A DNA stretch of 64,000 nucleotides. It comes from Nepenthes gracilis (Eukaryota; Streptophyta; Magnoliopsida; Caryophyllales; Nepenthaceae). This document shows, in pieces, positions 12,641-23,995 of the stretch. Every line of letters begins with the position of its first letter. Positions within the stretch are counted from its first letter, which is position 1. The stretch covers positions 24,598,849 through 24,662,848 of the forward strand of contig BSYO01000003.1 in the NCBI GenBank assembly GCA_033239525.1, read 5' to 3'. Both the position numbers and the translations under genes were made by a program. Below the pieces are notes generated by a model, which worked only from the letters and a program-made list of their open reading frames with translations, was not told the origin of the DNA and made no database searches.

Positions 12641-13905
12641 CTCTGAAACGTCATTGGCCTTCCAGCTTCTACACACTTGAACCACTCCAGAAACTTTATT
12701 GGGTTCTCTTCCTGTTTTTGCTTGATGTGGAAGAAATGCCAATGTTGTTTCTCTTTCCAACGATTGAAAGCGTACTGAGCCAAGAATAAATCGATGAGTT
12801 CCTAGAAACTCCGAATTGAGTTCAATGGGAGCCAATGGAACCAGATTCGGACGTCCCCCCTTAAGGTGAGGGAAAAATATCGACACATTGCCGCATCCTC
12901 CAGGCCTTGGAAACCCAAATGAGTGCGAACATGATCCAGGTGGTTCATTGGATCAGTGCACCCATCATAAGAATCAAGTGTTGGTATCTTGAATTTGGCC
13001 AACAATTGTCGGTTTAAGATCTAAGCAGTTAAGGGAGATCTCTCCAGTGCTGGCATCTTGACGTGGGAGAGATGCTAATACTGTTTCTTTTTCCGGCAAC
13101 TCGAAGCATATCGGGCCAGGAAGAGAACGATGAGTTCCCAAAAATTTCGAATCAAGTTCTATAGGAGTCGGTGGAACCAGATCCGGGCATCTTCCTTCAA
13201 TGTGAGGGACAAACATCGGCACATTGCCGCATCCTCCAAACCCTGGAAACTTAGATAGGTGCGAACATGATCCAGGTGGTCCATGGGATTAGTACTCCCA
13301 TCATAAGTATCCAGTACTGGCACTTGAACTTGGCCGGTAATAGTCGGTTTAAGATCTCAGTAGTGAAGGGAGATCTCTCCAGATTGACGGTGTGCTCGTT
13401 GTCGTCTTTGAACACGCGGTTCAAAATCTTCTCAACTTTCGTCTCAACTCGAGAGACGTTTCCGGATCTCTTGGAGTTGATATATGTTCTCAACTCTATT
13501 TTTTCTATTGTGCGGAGCGTAGCCGGCCCGCTGCAACCGCTGGTGAATCTGACGATCAAGGAGGCTCCCTCCTAAACCTGAGGCCATGACTCGTCCCGAG
13601 AATATCGGGGGTTTCTTCTTTTAGAGCTCTAATCCGGAATCCTGTGGCCTAATCATTCTTCAAGCCTTTGACGACCTTGCGCGTTGGAGGCCTCAAGAGA
13701 ATGAGAGTTGCCCACCCTCATAGCCTTCTTGGCCGGCTTCTTCTTCCTCTGGCCTCCCTGTCTGGATGCAGGAACAGGAATCGAATCACCAGGTTAAGGA
13801 AAAAAGTGCTGGCTGCCCTCCAACCAGATTACCAACTGAGTGGTCTTAGTCGGGAAAGGCAACAACTCTAGCGGGAGTGCTAGCCTAGACTCTGGTATTC
13901 ACCAT
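12641..13905 (-). pseudogene. Element 1 gag remnant with internal duplication
   Basis: Gag starts at ATG 13905 (MVNTRV then a stop, matching MVNMRA in element 2). The capsid-like Retrotrans_gag region appears twice: first at about 13381-13061 (LERSPFTTEILNRLLPAKFK, then MDHLDH in shifted frame), and again at about 13046-12724 (LAKFKIPTLDSYDG, then DPMNHLDHVRTHLGFQGLED, AAMCRYFSLTLRGDVRIWFH). The second copy runs on into HIKQKQEENPIKFLEWF. Stops and frameshifts are frequent. The C-terminal zinc-knuckle-like part, protease and RT core have been deleted. Confidence 0.75.
12724..13381. repeat. About 325-bp direct duplication inside gag
   Basis: 12724-13046 and 13061-13381 align with roughly 80 percent identity by eye. 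Shared phrases include GCACATTGCCGCATCCTCCA and GCGAACATGATCCAGGTGGT. Divergence is high for a local duplication within one element, so either it is old or it arose by recombination or template switching between two related elements. Confidence 0.8.
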
Positions 13906-13960
13906 TTTGCTTGATGAAACTGGTTTTAAAGACAAAAGTGGTTAGGGGGAACAGCGACAA

Positions 13961-14876
13961 TGATGCGTCCAAGATCCAAATTTCGAACAGATTCAGATCA
14001 AATTATCCGTTTGATTTCGGCCTCCGTTCTTTGAGTTTTGGGTTCTACATACCACAATTTCAAATAAGAAGTCAGGTGACGGCAAAATTTTATCCCACCG
14101 AAAATACTCCAACGCTCAAGTTAGTAATCGGCCTTTTAATAATAGAATGTGGATGCAGAGAATGCAAAAATGAATGTAGAGAGTGTGTTTAGGGACGTAG
14201 GTGAGAGTACACTCGTAGGAAAAGTGACTTTGTTGTTGTTGTTCGTGAGGAACAACTTCTCTAAGTACTAAGTTCGCAAAAAACTAATAGCTGAGAAGGA
14301 GAGAAAGAGCGTTGGAATACGTGAGAAAGAGTTAAAGAACTTCTAAGAGTTTGAATATGCTTGAGGGCATTTAGTGGGTGATTGAGAGCGTGTCCTCATG
14401 AGTGAATCTCCATGGCTTTTTATAGCCATGGCCTTCGGCTACCTTCCTTCAGCAACAAAGCTAGATGCCCGCCTTCTAAAGGGATTAGTTGCCTTTTCTG
14501 CATCATCGTGACCGCCATTCATGGGCGTAACAGTCAAGGAAGCGAATCTTCTTTCTTCTGTACATAGTAACCATTAGGGTTTCCTTATAGATTCCAAGAA
14601 GATACCCGCACCTTCCTCCCGAGATGTGTTTCGATCCTGAAAGGTTACCATTACATACGAGATTGCCTTTCTTGAAGATGAGAGAAATCAAAACAGGAGG
14701 CCGTTGAGACATGCGTGAGTGTCTTTGACTTGGGCTGCTTTTCTTGTGGACTTTAGCCATCCTACTTGTAACTAGACAGTAAACGTCTCTAATAACCGTC
14801 TAAAATGGGGCTAAACTTTTGCTTAATTTGGACCTCTTATTTCTTTTTGAACCGGCCCATTTATGGCATCCCATCA
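13961..14876 (-). repeat. Element 1 5' LTR
   Basis: 916 bp, TGATGCGTCC at left and CATCA at right. On the minus strand it drives the element: TATAAAAA at 14417-14424 is the likely LTR TATA box. The sequence just left of the LTR reads, on the minus strand, TTGTCGCTGTTCCCCC, the expected primer-binding-site position; it is degenerate compared with TTGGTG in elements 2 and 4. Confidence 0.85.
14417..14424 (-). promoter_or_regulatory. LTR TATA box (element 1)
   Basis: TATAAAAA on the minus strand in an otherwise mixed-composition LTR. The partner LTR keeps TTATAAAA at 5815-5822. Confidence 0.5.
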
Positions 14877-15430
14877 TATTTATTTAGAATCCAATTCTTT
14901 TATACCATAAGGGTGCTTTAAAATATAACCATTTATCGACTTGTTTGTTCCTTTCATCTATTTTGTGAGTTGCATGCTACCTTTTAATACGGCAATATAT
15001 TATCACTATTATTGGTTGTTTTCTATTGAAATATTATTATTGATATTTTTTTACTATTAATGTTAAAATATATAAATAACATTTTATTAGGATGATGTTA
15101 CTAAATATTAATTATTAAATAAGCATATCACCAATTTCATCCATCATATTCAGTTGTTTATATTTTTCTTAAAATATAGTATAAAATAAAAATTTTTACA
15201 AATTAAATACATGTAGTATCCCGTGCTTCTGTTAAAAGAAGAGTGACAATAAACTACAAATATTATCTTAATTTTCATATAAAATTGACGTGATAGACAT
15301 GAGAAAATAAAATACTAAAAGCAAATTTATTAAATTAAATATCTATAAATTTTAAAATAGTTTGGTAGAAGGAAAATAATCAAAAATAAATATAGAAATA
15401 AGTGTTAAATGAAGAGAAATTAATAAAGAC
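14877..15430. repeat. Duplicated host segment, copy 1, right part
   Basis: Continues the duplicated segment after element 1 and aligns with 22725-23164 plus 23886-23995. Shared landmarks are AGGATGATGTTAC, GTGATAGACA and AAATGAAGAGAAATTAATAA. At 15317-15321 (AAAAG) copy 1 is empty where copy 2 has a solo LTR. Confidence 0.85.
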
Positions 15431-15623
15431 TTACACAAGTGCTTCTAAACTATTGCCAATTTACAAAGAAGTCATCTTCCAATAATTATTAAAGTAATCA
15501 CGAAAGCAGCTCTTTGATAGATGAGTTTATCTCAATGTATGCGCATAGTTAACATCTCAAATTAGGTGCAAATCATGGCCATCCAGGAAAACAAAATATA
15601 TTTACAAGAGATTTTAGAATTAC

Positions 15624-15764
15624 CCGATAAACCATCCGTATAGCTGCCAATTAAACGACCATTGTATCGACCATGGGGCCTGCAAACAGCATAACCAGGC
15701 CTACTTCCCAAACCACGCTCATATCCACCTGCATAATCATATCCAAACCTTTCGACCACAAAAA
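15624..15764 (-). CDS. Possible 3' exon of a Gly/Tyr/Arg-rich protein, truncated by gap
   Basis: The minus-strand frame entering from the gap reads VERFGYDYAGGYERGLGSRP, then PHGRYNGRLIGSYTDGLSG. This Gly/Tyr/Arg-rich, RGG-like composition resembles C-terminal tails of plant RNA-binding (RRM) proteins. A GT donor-like GGTAAT at 15624-15619 could end the exon; otherwise the frame runs on to a TAA near 15562. The rest of the gene would lie in or beyond the gap, but sequence right of the gap shows no continuation I can identify. It could be a real host exon or a captured fragment. Family assignment is by composition only. Confidence 0.35.
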
Positions 15765-15864
15765 NNNNNNNNNNNNNNNNNNNNNNNNNNNNNNNNNNNN
15801 NNNNNNNNNNNNNNNNNNNNNNNNNNNNNNNNNNNNNNNNNNNNNNNNNNNNNNNNNNNNNNNN
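15765..15864. other. Assembly gap, 100 N
   Basis: Exactly 100 N, the usual placeholder for a gap of unknown size in a scaffold. Confidence 0.99.
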
Positions 15865-16050
15865 CTTAACAAAATGCTATTACAGTTCATATAGAGTAAA
15901 AGAAAAGTAAATGGAAATTATGCATCTCTTTGATGTGGAAACTATGACTAACGGGCATTTGAAATTGTAAGATTCAGAAATGGACTTTGGAGGACCCCAA
16001 TGAGATTAACTCATCGACGATCAGGAATTCCAAATCCGCTGGAATACTGA
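15865..16050. other. Short unassigned stretch right of gap
   Basis: No gene or repeat end is evident. It is AT-rich and would hold upstream exon or intron sequence of the Gly/Tyr/Arg-rich frame if that gene is real, but nothing shows it. Confidence 0.4.
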
Positions 16051-17130
16051 CAAACATGCTTATGAACTATGAAAAATGCTAAGTCTCCAAGTAAAGATGA
16101 GAACATATGGAAAAATGAAATGGAAGGAAGTCCACAAAGGATATATGATGAAACCCCCCCGCGAGGCGGGAGATGTGATGAAACCTCCCTTGAGATGGGA
16201 GATACGATATATGAGACACGGTGGACTTTCCTTCAAAGGAATGATGAAAAGAATAATCATGAAACTAGGGCCATGGATTCTCAGATGGGTAGTATTCTTT
16301 GGCTTGACACGTCCATCATGGTATAAACCGAAGAATACTTGGGCCACGTATTCCCTGCTTGTGTGTAAGCAGGTGGTGTCCGTGTCACGCCTTAGGATAC
16401 TATTGTGAAAGAGAGGACTGCCACAGTACCCCGGGGAATGGGGCGATATACGGCACGATGTGATGTGCACGACCCAACGGAGGTCGTTAAAGATAATCCC
16501 TCACGGCCTTAGATCATGTGGAGTATCATGATCCTTTCCTCGTTCTCTCGCATCGTTTGCTAGTACGACCTACTAGCCACAGTCGCAAAGATCAAGGTAA
16601 AATGAAAGCATGATTCAAACGATAAGTGAATATTTTGAAGACATGGTAAGCGACAAATCGATACTCCTAAATGTTCCTTCCCTCTCATGTCTCATGATAT
16701 ATCAAATACATGTTGCCCCTGTCATGATTACGGTTTGTGATGGCGTATGATTATACTTGCTTGGCGAAAAAGCTCACTCTTGCTATCTATTGTTTTCCTC
16801 GGATGAAAGCATGTAAATAGATCAAGGAAAGGCTTGCTTAGCGAGGATTAGGCAGACAAGTGCGGCAAGGATTCGAATATCAAATTTGTATGAGCTTGAC
16901 CACTTGGGATTAGGTATGGTTCTTGGTTATTTTTATAGTTTTATGATGCTTCCGCAGGTCATGGTATTATAGTAGGCTTCCGCACTTTGTTTTGATGTTT
17001 CACAGTTGAGGTTATTAGTTGGCATCTCTCTAGCTTTAATACAGTACGATCAAGAATACTGTATTAAAGCCATTAATATAATGGCAGATTGTGAAATCCT
17101 GTGAAAAGTATGCTTAGCCTATTTGAGCAA
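16051..17130. repeat. LTR-like repeat fragment, relative of 49.9-50.5 kb
   Basis: GGTGGACTTTCCTTCAAAGG and the following CATGGATT block (near 16220-16280) correspond to 50050-50105. CTCTCGCATCGTTTGCTAGT with CCTACTAG (16552-16578) corresponds to the CTCTCATACC...CCTATTGGTC block near 50388-50420. The style (long AT-rich block with a conserved middle, no ORF) resembles LTRs of Del/Tekay-type Gypsy elements, but I cannot place its ends, so the family call is tentative. Confidence 0.45.
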
Positions 17131-18719
17131 GTTGTAAAACGGTCTTTTGTCCAGTTATAAAGAAGACTCTGGACATTAATGAAGTTTTATTGACGAAGGG
17201 TTATTTAAGGAAAATAACCTGGTTCATCACAAGGTGTCTCTGTTCCCAAAATGGGGAGATGCTTGCCTCCCTTAACTTCCACTGCTATCAGGAGGTCTAT
17301 CCTACAATAGGCTGCTCGAGGGGAGCCCCCCCCCCCCTTTTTTATTTTCAAACCAAACTTCAGCCATTGTCATCGCGGCAAATCTTACGGAGACTCAAGA
17401 CCCGAGCGGCTACAGCTGGGTTGGGTGGACACACTTCCTCCTTTCGGTCACTCGGGGTCTAGTTGGTCTGTCACTGTCAAGTCAATGTCTTATGTACTTT
17501 TATTTCCTTTTGTGTTGTACGTCAGCTATTTTTGTAAAATGAATTAATAAATGAAAATTTTCAATTATTATTTGTCTTCATTTGGCTTGGCTCCAATATT
17601 CTTATTGATTTCGAATAGTTAGAGCGCTTGATAATTGTGTGACCAAGGCAGATTTCAAGTGCGTCCTCAGGCATCGACTTTGAACATTGAAAAAGAACTC
17701 CCTCCAACTCTATCTTGTGGCAGCGTGGACACCAAATCTTGGCAAGGCACCTCTCGAAGGTTCTCATGCCCGAAGGCCTCCTCTATAGAGCTTACAAGTA
17801 TCTCTTCCCTCAACGGATAAGAGGACCTTTTTTCAATCGATCCTCCCTTTGAGTCCCATCTCAAAGAGAAAAATACAGTGACTTGAGATCAAGAGAGTGA
17901 TCCGTGCACCCTAGTCAAAAAGAAGAGGAGGAGAAGACCCAGCACTCTTCCCTCTGTCCGCCGCCTCTATCCGGCAATCCTAGTGAGCCACTCATTACGG
18001 TGCGAGTGAAGGAGAAAAGCCTCCTCCGAACACCCACTCATTCCTTGCATCCTTGCATTCATCTTTTCCGTCACGTTTACTTCCACGCCTACATCTTTCC
18101 ATCCATTGAAAAAGATTTCTGACTTGAACGTCAAAATATTTACGGCGGAACAACATCCCACCATCCTCTAACCTCTTGTTTGTACTTTGTGTTTACGGTG
18201 TTTACATCTTACATTTATTCAAACTATCCATATGTTAGAAAATAAGAAAGAAGAAGAAAACAGAGAACACGAACATAGAAATTGAAAAGGAAAATGGAGT
18301 AATACCTAGGTTCTACTTGTGGTGGCACGGGGACCATCGCCAGGCATGGACGACATGAGCATGGTTAACTTTCGTTGCAATTGGTAGAGTTGCTCTAGAA
18401 CAGCGGGCGCCGAGGCTCACCAGAGTTGATCTTGTCTCCCATTGGCTGACATTTTCTGAGCCAGCGCTTTCTACGCTACTAGTCTGCAGCCGCCATGAGG
18501 GAAGGCGCAGATGGATGGTGACTGGCGCGCGTCAAGAGCCTCTCCGTGGGCCATGGTGCGGTCCGCCCGGCCCAAGACCCTCTTCACGGTACTAGGTTTT
18601 GCATGGTGCCTCTGGAGGCTCATCGCCTCACTGGGCCTCCCCTCCGGTTGGGCCCCATTGTTACTGGCACATATTCATGCTGGATCTATCAAATACGTTT
18701 TCCAATTTTTCATTCAAAA
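17131..18719. other. Mixed-composition DNA, unassigned, possible TE debris
   Basis: GC content rises here, but no frame is convincing. 17190-17462 (plus) followed by AATTAATAAATGAAAATTTT at 17541 looks like the 3' end and poly(A) region of a transcript; the same word recurs at 55201. A run of about 13 C lies near 17326. 18340-18480 on the minus strand has a short frame (QLYQLQRKLTMLMSSMPGDG) that could be a gag N-terminus scrap. None of this is strong enough for a gene call. Confidence 0.35.
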
Positions 18720-21052
18720 AATTAGGGAAAAAAAAACTCTACTTTTCACTTGCAAAACAGACCCATTATTCCGTATATTGACGATTGTTTTTCAAAAAAT
18801 AAGAGTTTTCATGAATTTTTACGGTTGATATATTTGTAATGACAGGCATCCTTATTATCGTCTCTTCATTCAAGACTCATTTTCTATGTTTATTTTTTTA
18901 ATTCATTTTCTCTCTATCGAAACTATTTATGAATATTTAGAGATTAATTTAATATAAATTTTTTTTAGTTTTTTCTTTCTCACGTACATATTGATGTACT
19001 TATTTTATGTTACTGTATTTTTGTACAAATATTAATATAGTATTTTCAGTAAAATGTCGCTTTTCTTTTAACATAGAATCAGGCTACAATATTTATTTGA
19101 TTTTTATTGTGTATTCTATACATTTGGGGGAGAGAAACATAATATATATATATATAATAACTAAAATGTCTTCATCGATCATATAATATGAAATGTATAA
19201 CGTCACCCTATTAAAATACTTTTTGGATTTATAATAAAAACAAATATCAGTAGTAAACGAACCCAGTAAATTGCACTACACTCAGTGCACACTTATTTCT
19301 GGGACCGCTTGATTCAGCATACAGCACGGGAAACAATCATTAGCAACAAGAAATGGACAAATCTAAATCAAACCGGGTCTAAGTTAGTAGTGGTTGTAAT
19401 TTTCCTGATCAATATTATTGATCAAAAAACTTACTTCTACCAAAATCTACATCAATTGCCCAGCACTACGAATCAAATTCACATTATTTTTTCATTTGGA
19501 TCCCATGATACCCAAATCCTACCAGTATTAGCAAGCTGGAAATTGCCGGGCCTTCACTTAAATTGCCAATAACCCTATCAATCCAACCAAATTAAGAGCA
19601 AAACAGGCTATCACTAAATATAAACGAACGCTGAAACAAACACAGCAGTATAGTTACTTCCCCACCCAAAACGTGTGAAATCACCTTTATGGTTTTCTAA
19701 CAGAGAATGAGCAATTAAACACCGTTGCTACAAACAATAGGCCAAAAAAACAAATGCCCATCAGAGAAAACAAACAAAAAAAAACAAAGTCAGCAGTAGA
19801 CGGCCGAAAGAGAACAAGACAGCAGGCAATTGTAGAGAGAGAGATTCTTAGATAGAGAACAAACTGAGTTTGTTATAACGCAGCGACAGAGGGTATGACA
19901 AGAGAAAAACCTCGGATTCTACGATTTCGGGACAAAGTGCGCTCGCATTTACAAATCTCAAACACTCAATCCCATAAAAGTGAGATTTCAGAAGATAGAA
20001 ATCTGCCCGGGGAAAAGAAAGACGGAATCTTAATCGTACAATTAACTACAGAAAGAATCTGGGACAGGGACTGCAAGAATGTAATCCAACAATGTGCCCA
20101 ACATGACCACGAGATCGTTTGGGCGAGTAAATTGGAAATTGAAACGGAAAAAAGGGTTTCAATTTCATTGATATCGCAAACGTAGAAATTGCCTCAAAAT
20201 ATCCGTCCCTTGGGAACGATTTTTGGGACAGAGTGCGTTTGCTTATAGAAATCTCAAACACCCAATTACATAAAAATGATATCTAAGGCAGTGGAAATTT
20301 GGAAAAACGACTGAAACGAAAGAGAGATGTACCAGTATTGGAGGGGCCTGAAAGATCAGGGACGCTCAAAATCAGGTGAGTGATACGGAAAACCTTCGAT
20401 ATTGCAAGCTTCTGTGTATACAAATTTATCTGGATTGTGTGAAACATCAAAATCCAGTCAAAAAGTTGCTTGCATCTCCATCACAGTCACCAAAACGAAA
20501 ATAGAGATAGAAGAAGAAAGAAGAGAGAATAAACTGAAGCTTAGAACACAGTGACGGGAGAGTTATTTCGGCGGAAGATTTGAAGGGAGAAGTTTATGAA
20601 TTTGGGATGTTACGGTTTATGAATCAAAACACAACTAGGTTTGGAATTCTTTCTTTAGGGTTTAGGCTCAAACCTGTCAATGATGAAGGATCGGCAGCGG
20701 CGGAGAAGCGGAGTAGATGAGCGGCTAGCTGGACGGTCCACGGTGGAGGAGAGGCAGTGGACGAGTGCTGGTCGAACGGCGGCGGCGGAGTGGACTGGAT
20801 GAGCGGCAGAGAATCGAGGACGGCGAGCGGCTGATTGGGCAAGTGGAGAGGACGACTGGCGGGGTAGAGAGGCCGACAAGCGGGAGCGGCGGCGATTGAT
20901 TGAGCAGCACGCTTGAATTCGAGATGATTTGAGTAGGCTGATGGAGTAAGGGGCTTTACTACATGGTCCTAGGGTTTTATTTCGGCCGTCGGATGAATCA
21001 GTTGGAAGATAGTAGATAGTTTAACATGGGTGAAATGACCACTTTATCACTG

Positions 21053-21088
<36 letters not shown>

Positions 21089-21122
21089 TCAATCAATATA
21101 CAGAGTTTCGAAATTTTTGAAA
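18720..21122. repeat. Duplicated host segment, copy 2, left part
   Basis: Aligns with 2845-5200. The minus-strand GC-richer block (20620-20940) matches 4750-5050, but reading frames in the two copies have different lengths, so no protein appears conserved. Copy 2 replaces a T-rich tract of copy 1 with a (TTA)n microsatellite at 21053-21088. Confidence 0.85.
21053..21088. repeat. (TTA)n microsatellite
   Basis: About twelve TTA units, absent from copy 1 at the same place (near 5145-5170). Confidence 0.95.
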
Positions 21123-22543
21123 CTTCGAAATAGCCATCACGTACATAGCTATTGAAATATATAAAATTTTATTATGGATTTGTTTGCTTTCTGAAAATTT
21201 TTTTAACAAAATAAAAAATAATTATAAAATAAAAATATTTTCTTTTATTTGGTTTATAAAAAAATTTATAAGAAATAAAAAGTATAATAAAAAATAAAAA
21301 AATTATGACATTTAAAAACATAATATTTATCTCTTTATTATTTTTCTTGTCAACAAAATAAATAAAACGCTTTTATAAGAAACTTATCTACTTTTCATGT
21401 GACTTTTATCAACATTTTATTGTCACATTTTTTTCTGATTGATTTTTTGTCTACTTTTTATAGAACAAAACAATCACTAAATAATGCACATTGAATGCAA
21501 AATAAGAAGCTATACGAAATAAATATTAGGTAATATTAAGATAATTATTATTTTTAGATTAAAATATCAGGTATAAAAATATATATGTCATGTGTCTGGT
21601 AACTCAATGAGCCAACCCAGAATCTATCTTACAAAGAGAAAATCAACTCAAAAAGTAACAGAATCATAAAAGCTCATCCGAATCTGCGCCTCAGAGACCA
21701 TAGTAGTAGGCCTAATTGGCACAACCTATAACTACTTAACAATATATGAGCCATCAAGTGTGACCGTTGGACAAGCCTGCAACTATATCTCATCCTATTT
21801 CAGCTTGATAGAAGAATCTAAACAATTACTATCACCATGTGGTTCATCACGACAGTAGGAATAGAAATCGCAACCAGCAGTAGTCAACCTGTCACCTTGA
21901 CAATTTTAACGATGCAAATTGCTAGTGGTGAAAGCATGATGGCGACTCCCCTAGTGGCATAGAGTTGTAATGCCTGCAGCCTACAATAGCAAATCCATGG
22001 TATCATATACCCACAATTGTAGAGCAATGGAGCCCAAGGTCGATTATATATATGTATATATAGATATCCATTTTTCCATCGGAGAAGGAGGGATCTTTTT
22101 AGAAAATAATTTATCTTGAACATTCAACGATCTAACATCTAATTAAGAACGATCCCAACTCCAAAAAAATAAACATCTTACTTGCAACTTACTTTTTCCA
22201 AACAACTCTATGATAAGTGCACATTTTTCCAAACCATTACCCAACAAGTGATATTTTCTTATGGCAGCATCAAGTTGAGTACACCAAACAGAGCCTAGTC
22301 ATTCAACAAGCACTCAACCCTTAATACTTACATCTATGTATTATTTTTTTCATCCTCTTATTTTTCTATTCAATTAAGAATAATTTTTAATTTAAGCGTC
22401 GGATGATATATTGAGAAATACCGCTATCTTTTGATATCTTATTTGTTAGTTGTAATGTGTAAGATTTAAGTTCAACATAACGAAAATTAGGATCCAAACC
22501 TGGGGGCTCCCTAATTTATTCAGTAATTCAAATTTAGGGACAC
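21123..22543. other. 1.4-kb insertion specific to duplication copy 2
   Basis: Copy 1 runs directly from TTTTTGAA to ATCAGCA (5192-5203), whereas copy 2 has about 1.42 kb between the same words (21114-21122 and 22544-22550). The insert is AT-rich with no convincing ORF. I could not find terminal inverted repeats, LTRs or a target duplication, so it may be a decayed element or a deletion in copy 1. Confidence 0.5.
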
Positions 22544-23164
22544 ATCAGCATGATATTCTCATTATTGTTAGACCTAAATATGATAGTTATTTATGCTTCA
22601 CTAATGGATGTCAATCATCAATATAATCAACATTATTATTGTTATAAATGGTATAAATTATTGATAGATTATTGTAAGTTTATTTGTTATTGTCTTTTTT
22701 TCTTTTATTATGAGATTTTTGCTTATTTAGAATATGATTTTTGTTATGCCACAAGGATGCTTTAAAATATTACCATTTATCAACTTCTTTGTTCCTTTTA
22801 TCGGTCCTGTGAGTTGTGTGCTACCTTTTTATATAGAAATATATTATCACTAATATTGGTTGATTCTATTGAGATATTATTAATCATATTTTTATTAGTA
22901 TTAATATTAAAATATATAAATAACATTTTATTAGGATGATGTTACATATTATTATTAAATACGCATATCACCAATTTCATTCAAAATATATTCAGTTGTT
23001 TATATTTCTCTTAAGAAAAGTAGTATAAAATAAAAAATTTTACAAATCGAATACAAGTAATATCATGTCTCCGTTAAAAAAAGAGTGACATTAAGCTAGA
23101 AATATTATTTTAATTTTTATATAAAATCGGCGTGATAGACACGTGAAAAAAAATATACTAACAA
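22544..23164. repeat. Duplicated host segment, copy 2, middle part
   Basis: Aligns with 5201-5353 and then, without interruption, with 14877-15316. Continuity across 22720-22724 (TGCTT) shows the pre-insertion state of the site where element 1 sits in copy 1. Confidence 0.85.
22720..22724. other. Empty target site of element 1
   Basis: Copy 2 reads GAGATTTT-TGCTT-ATTTAGAA. Copy 1 reads GAGATTTT-TGTTT-[element]-TATTT-ATTTAGAA. The 5-bp word corresponds on both sides with one change each, defining the element 1 target duplication. Confidence 0.85.
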
Positions 23165-23880
23165 TGATGTGTATTTAAATTTAAATTATTGAATAAATTA
23201 AAAAACCGCTTTACTTGAGTGGCCGATCAAAAATGGGTCCAGTCTTTGTGCATTTAAAATTTAGATTATAGATACCACAACAAACAAATAAGTTGTAAAA
23301 ATAATATGAAACTCGCCTCCTAATATATCTTTCGATATTCAAATCAGTAATCTTTCTACGTAAATGATAAAGATAAGATAAATGTATGGTTACATACAAA
23401 TGAGAATTGAGTGTTGATGGAGGGTTGTACTCCACTAGATGTGCTTGGATGGGTGAGCATTTTTTAGAGTATTATACTCATGTGTAAAAGTAGCTTTATT
23501 CATCTGAATCTTTGTCGTTCAATCACCCTTCTTGTGGTGAAGGCATCATATTTATAGTATAGGATACCGATTTTGCAATTTTTTGGCCGTTATGCCTTTT
23601 CAATTATAAGAAGTATTAATTGTATAAATATCGTCTTCAATTAATAATAAGACTATATGATTTTTTATCATTTGTTTGATATGGTAACCACTTGAAATAG
23701 TCCATTAATTATTCAATAATACTCTATTCATATTGGGCGGTTCGAGTCACGTTTATTAGGTCAACTGTCACACCTTTTGTTTCACGGGCTCAAAGGTTTT
23801 TTATTGGGTCATCATTATTTAGATTCTTCTTCCTTTTGTTCATCGGATTTTGTGCCGATTGGATACTGCCATACCCATCA
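23165..23880 (-). mobile_element. Solo LTR, diverged relative of element 1/2 LTRs
   Basis: 716 bp starting TGATGTG and ending TACCCATCA, the same ends as the element 2 LTR. Internal words such as ATACCACAACAAACAAATAAG and TATTCAAATCAGTAATC correspond to the element 1 LTR (5440-5527). The flanks AACAA (23160-23164) and AACAG (23881-23885) form a near-perfect 5-bp target duplication, and duplication copy 1 has AAAAG with no insert at 15317-15321. A solo LTR is the expected result of LTR-LTR recombination. Confidence 0.8.
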
Positions 23881-23885
23881 AACAG

Positions 23886-23995
23886 CAATTTTATTAAATT
23901 AAATACTATAAATTTTAAAATAGTTTGGTTGAATGGAAATAAATCAAAAGTCAATATAGAAAATAAGTGCTAAATGAAGAGAAATTAATAAAGAC
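23886..23995. repeat. Duplicated host segment, copy 2, right end
   Basis: Matches 15322-15430. Similarity ends at AATTAATAAAGAC in both copies. Confidence 0.75.

Larger units (their letters stand above)
5354..14876 (-). mobile_element. Element 1: degenerate Ty3/Gypsy (Tat-type) retrotransposon
   Basis: Two related LTRs (5354-6274 and 13961-14876) bound the element. Both read TGATGCGT-like at the left and CA at the right on the plus strand. Gag, aRNH and integrase remnants lie on the minus strand from 13905 down to 10838. A separate ORF family lies on the plus strand at 7023-9476. The 5-bp flanks TGTTT (5349-5353) and TATTT (14877-14881) differ by one base, and the paralogous empty site at 22720-22724 reads TGCTT, which fits a decayed 5-bp target duplication. 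Protease and the RT core are deleted. The orientation, antisense ORF and second RNase H point to the Tat lineage; that assignment rests on family knowledge. Confidence 0.88.
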
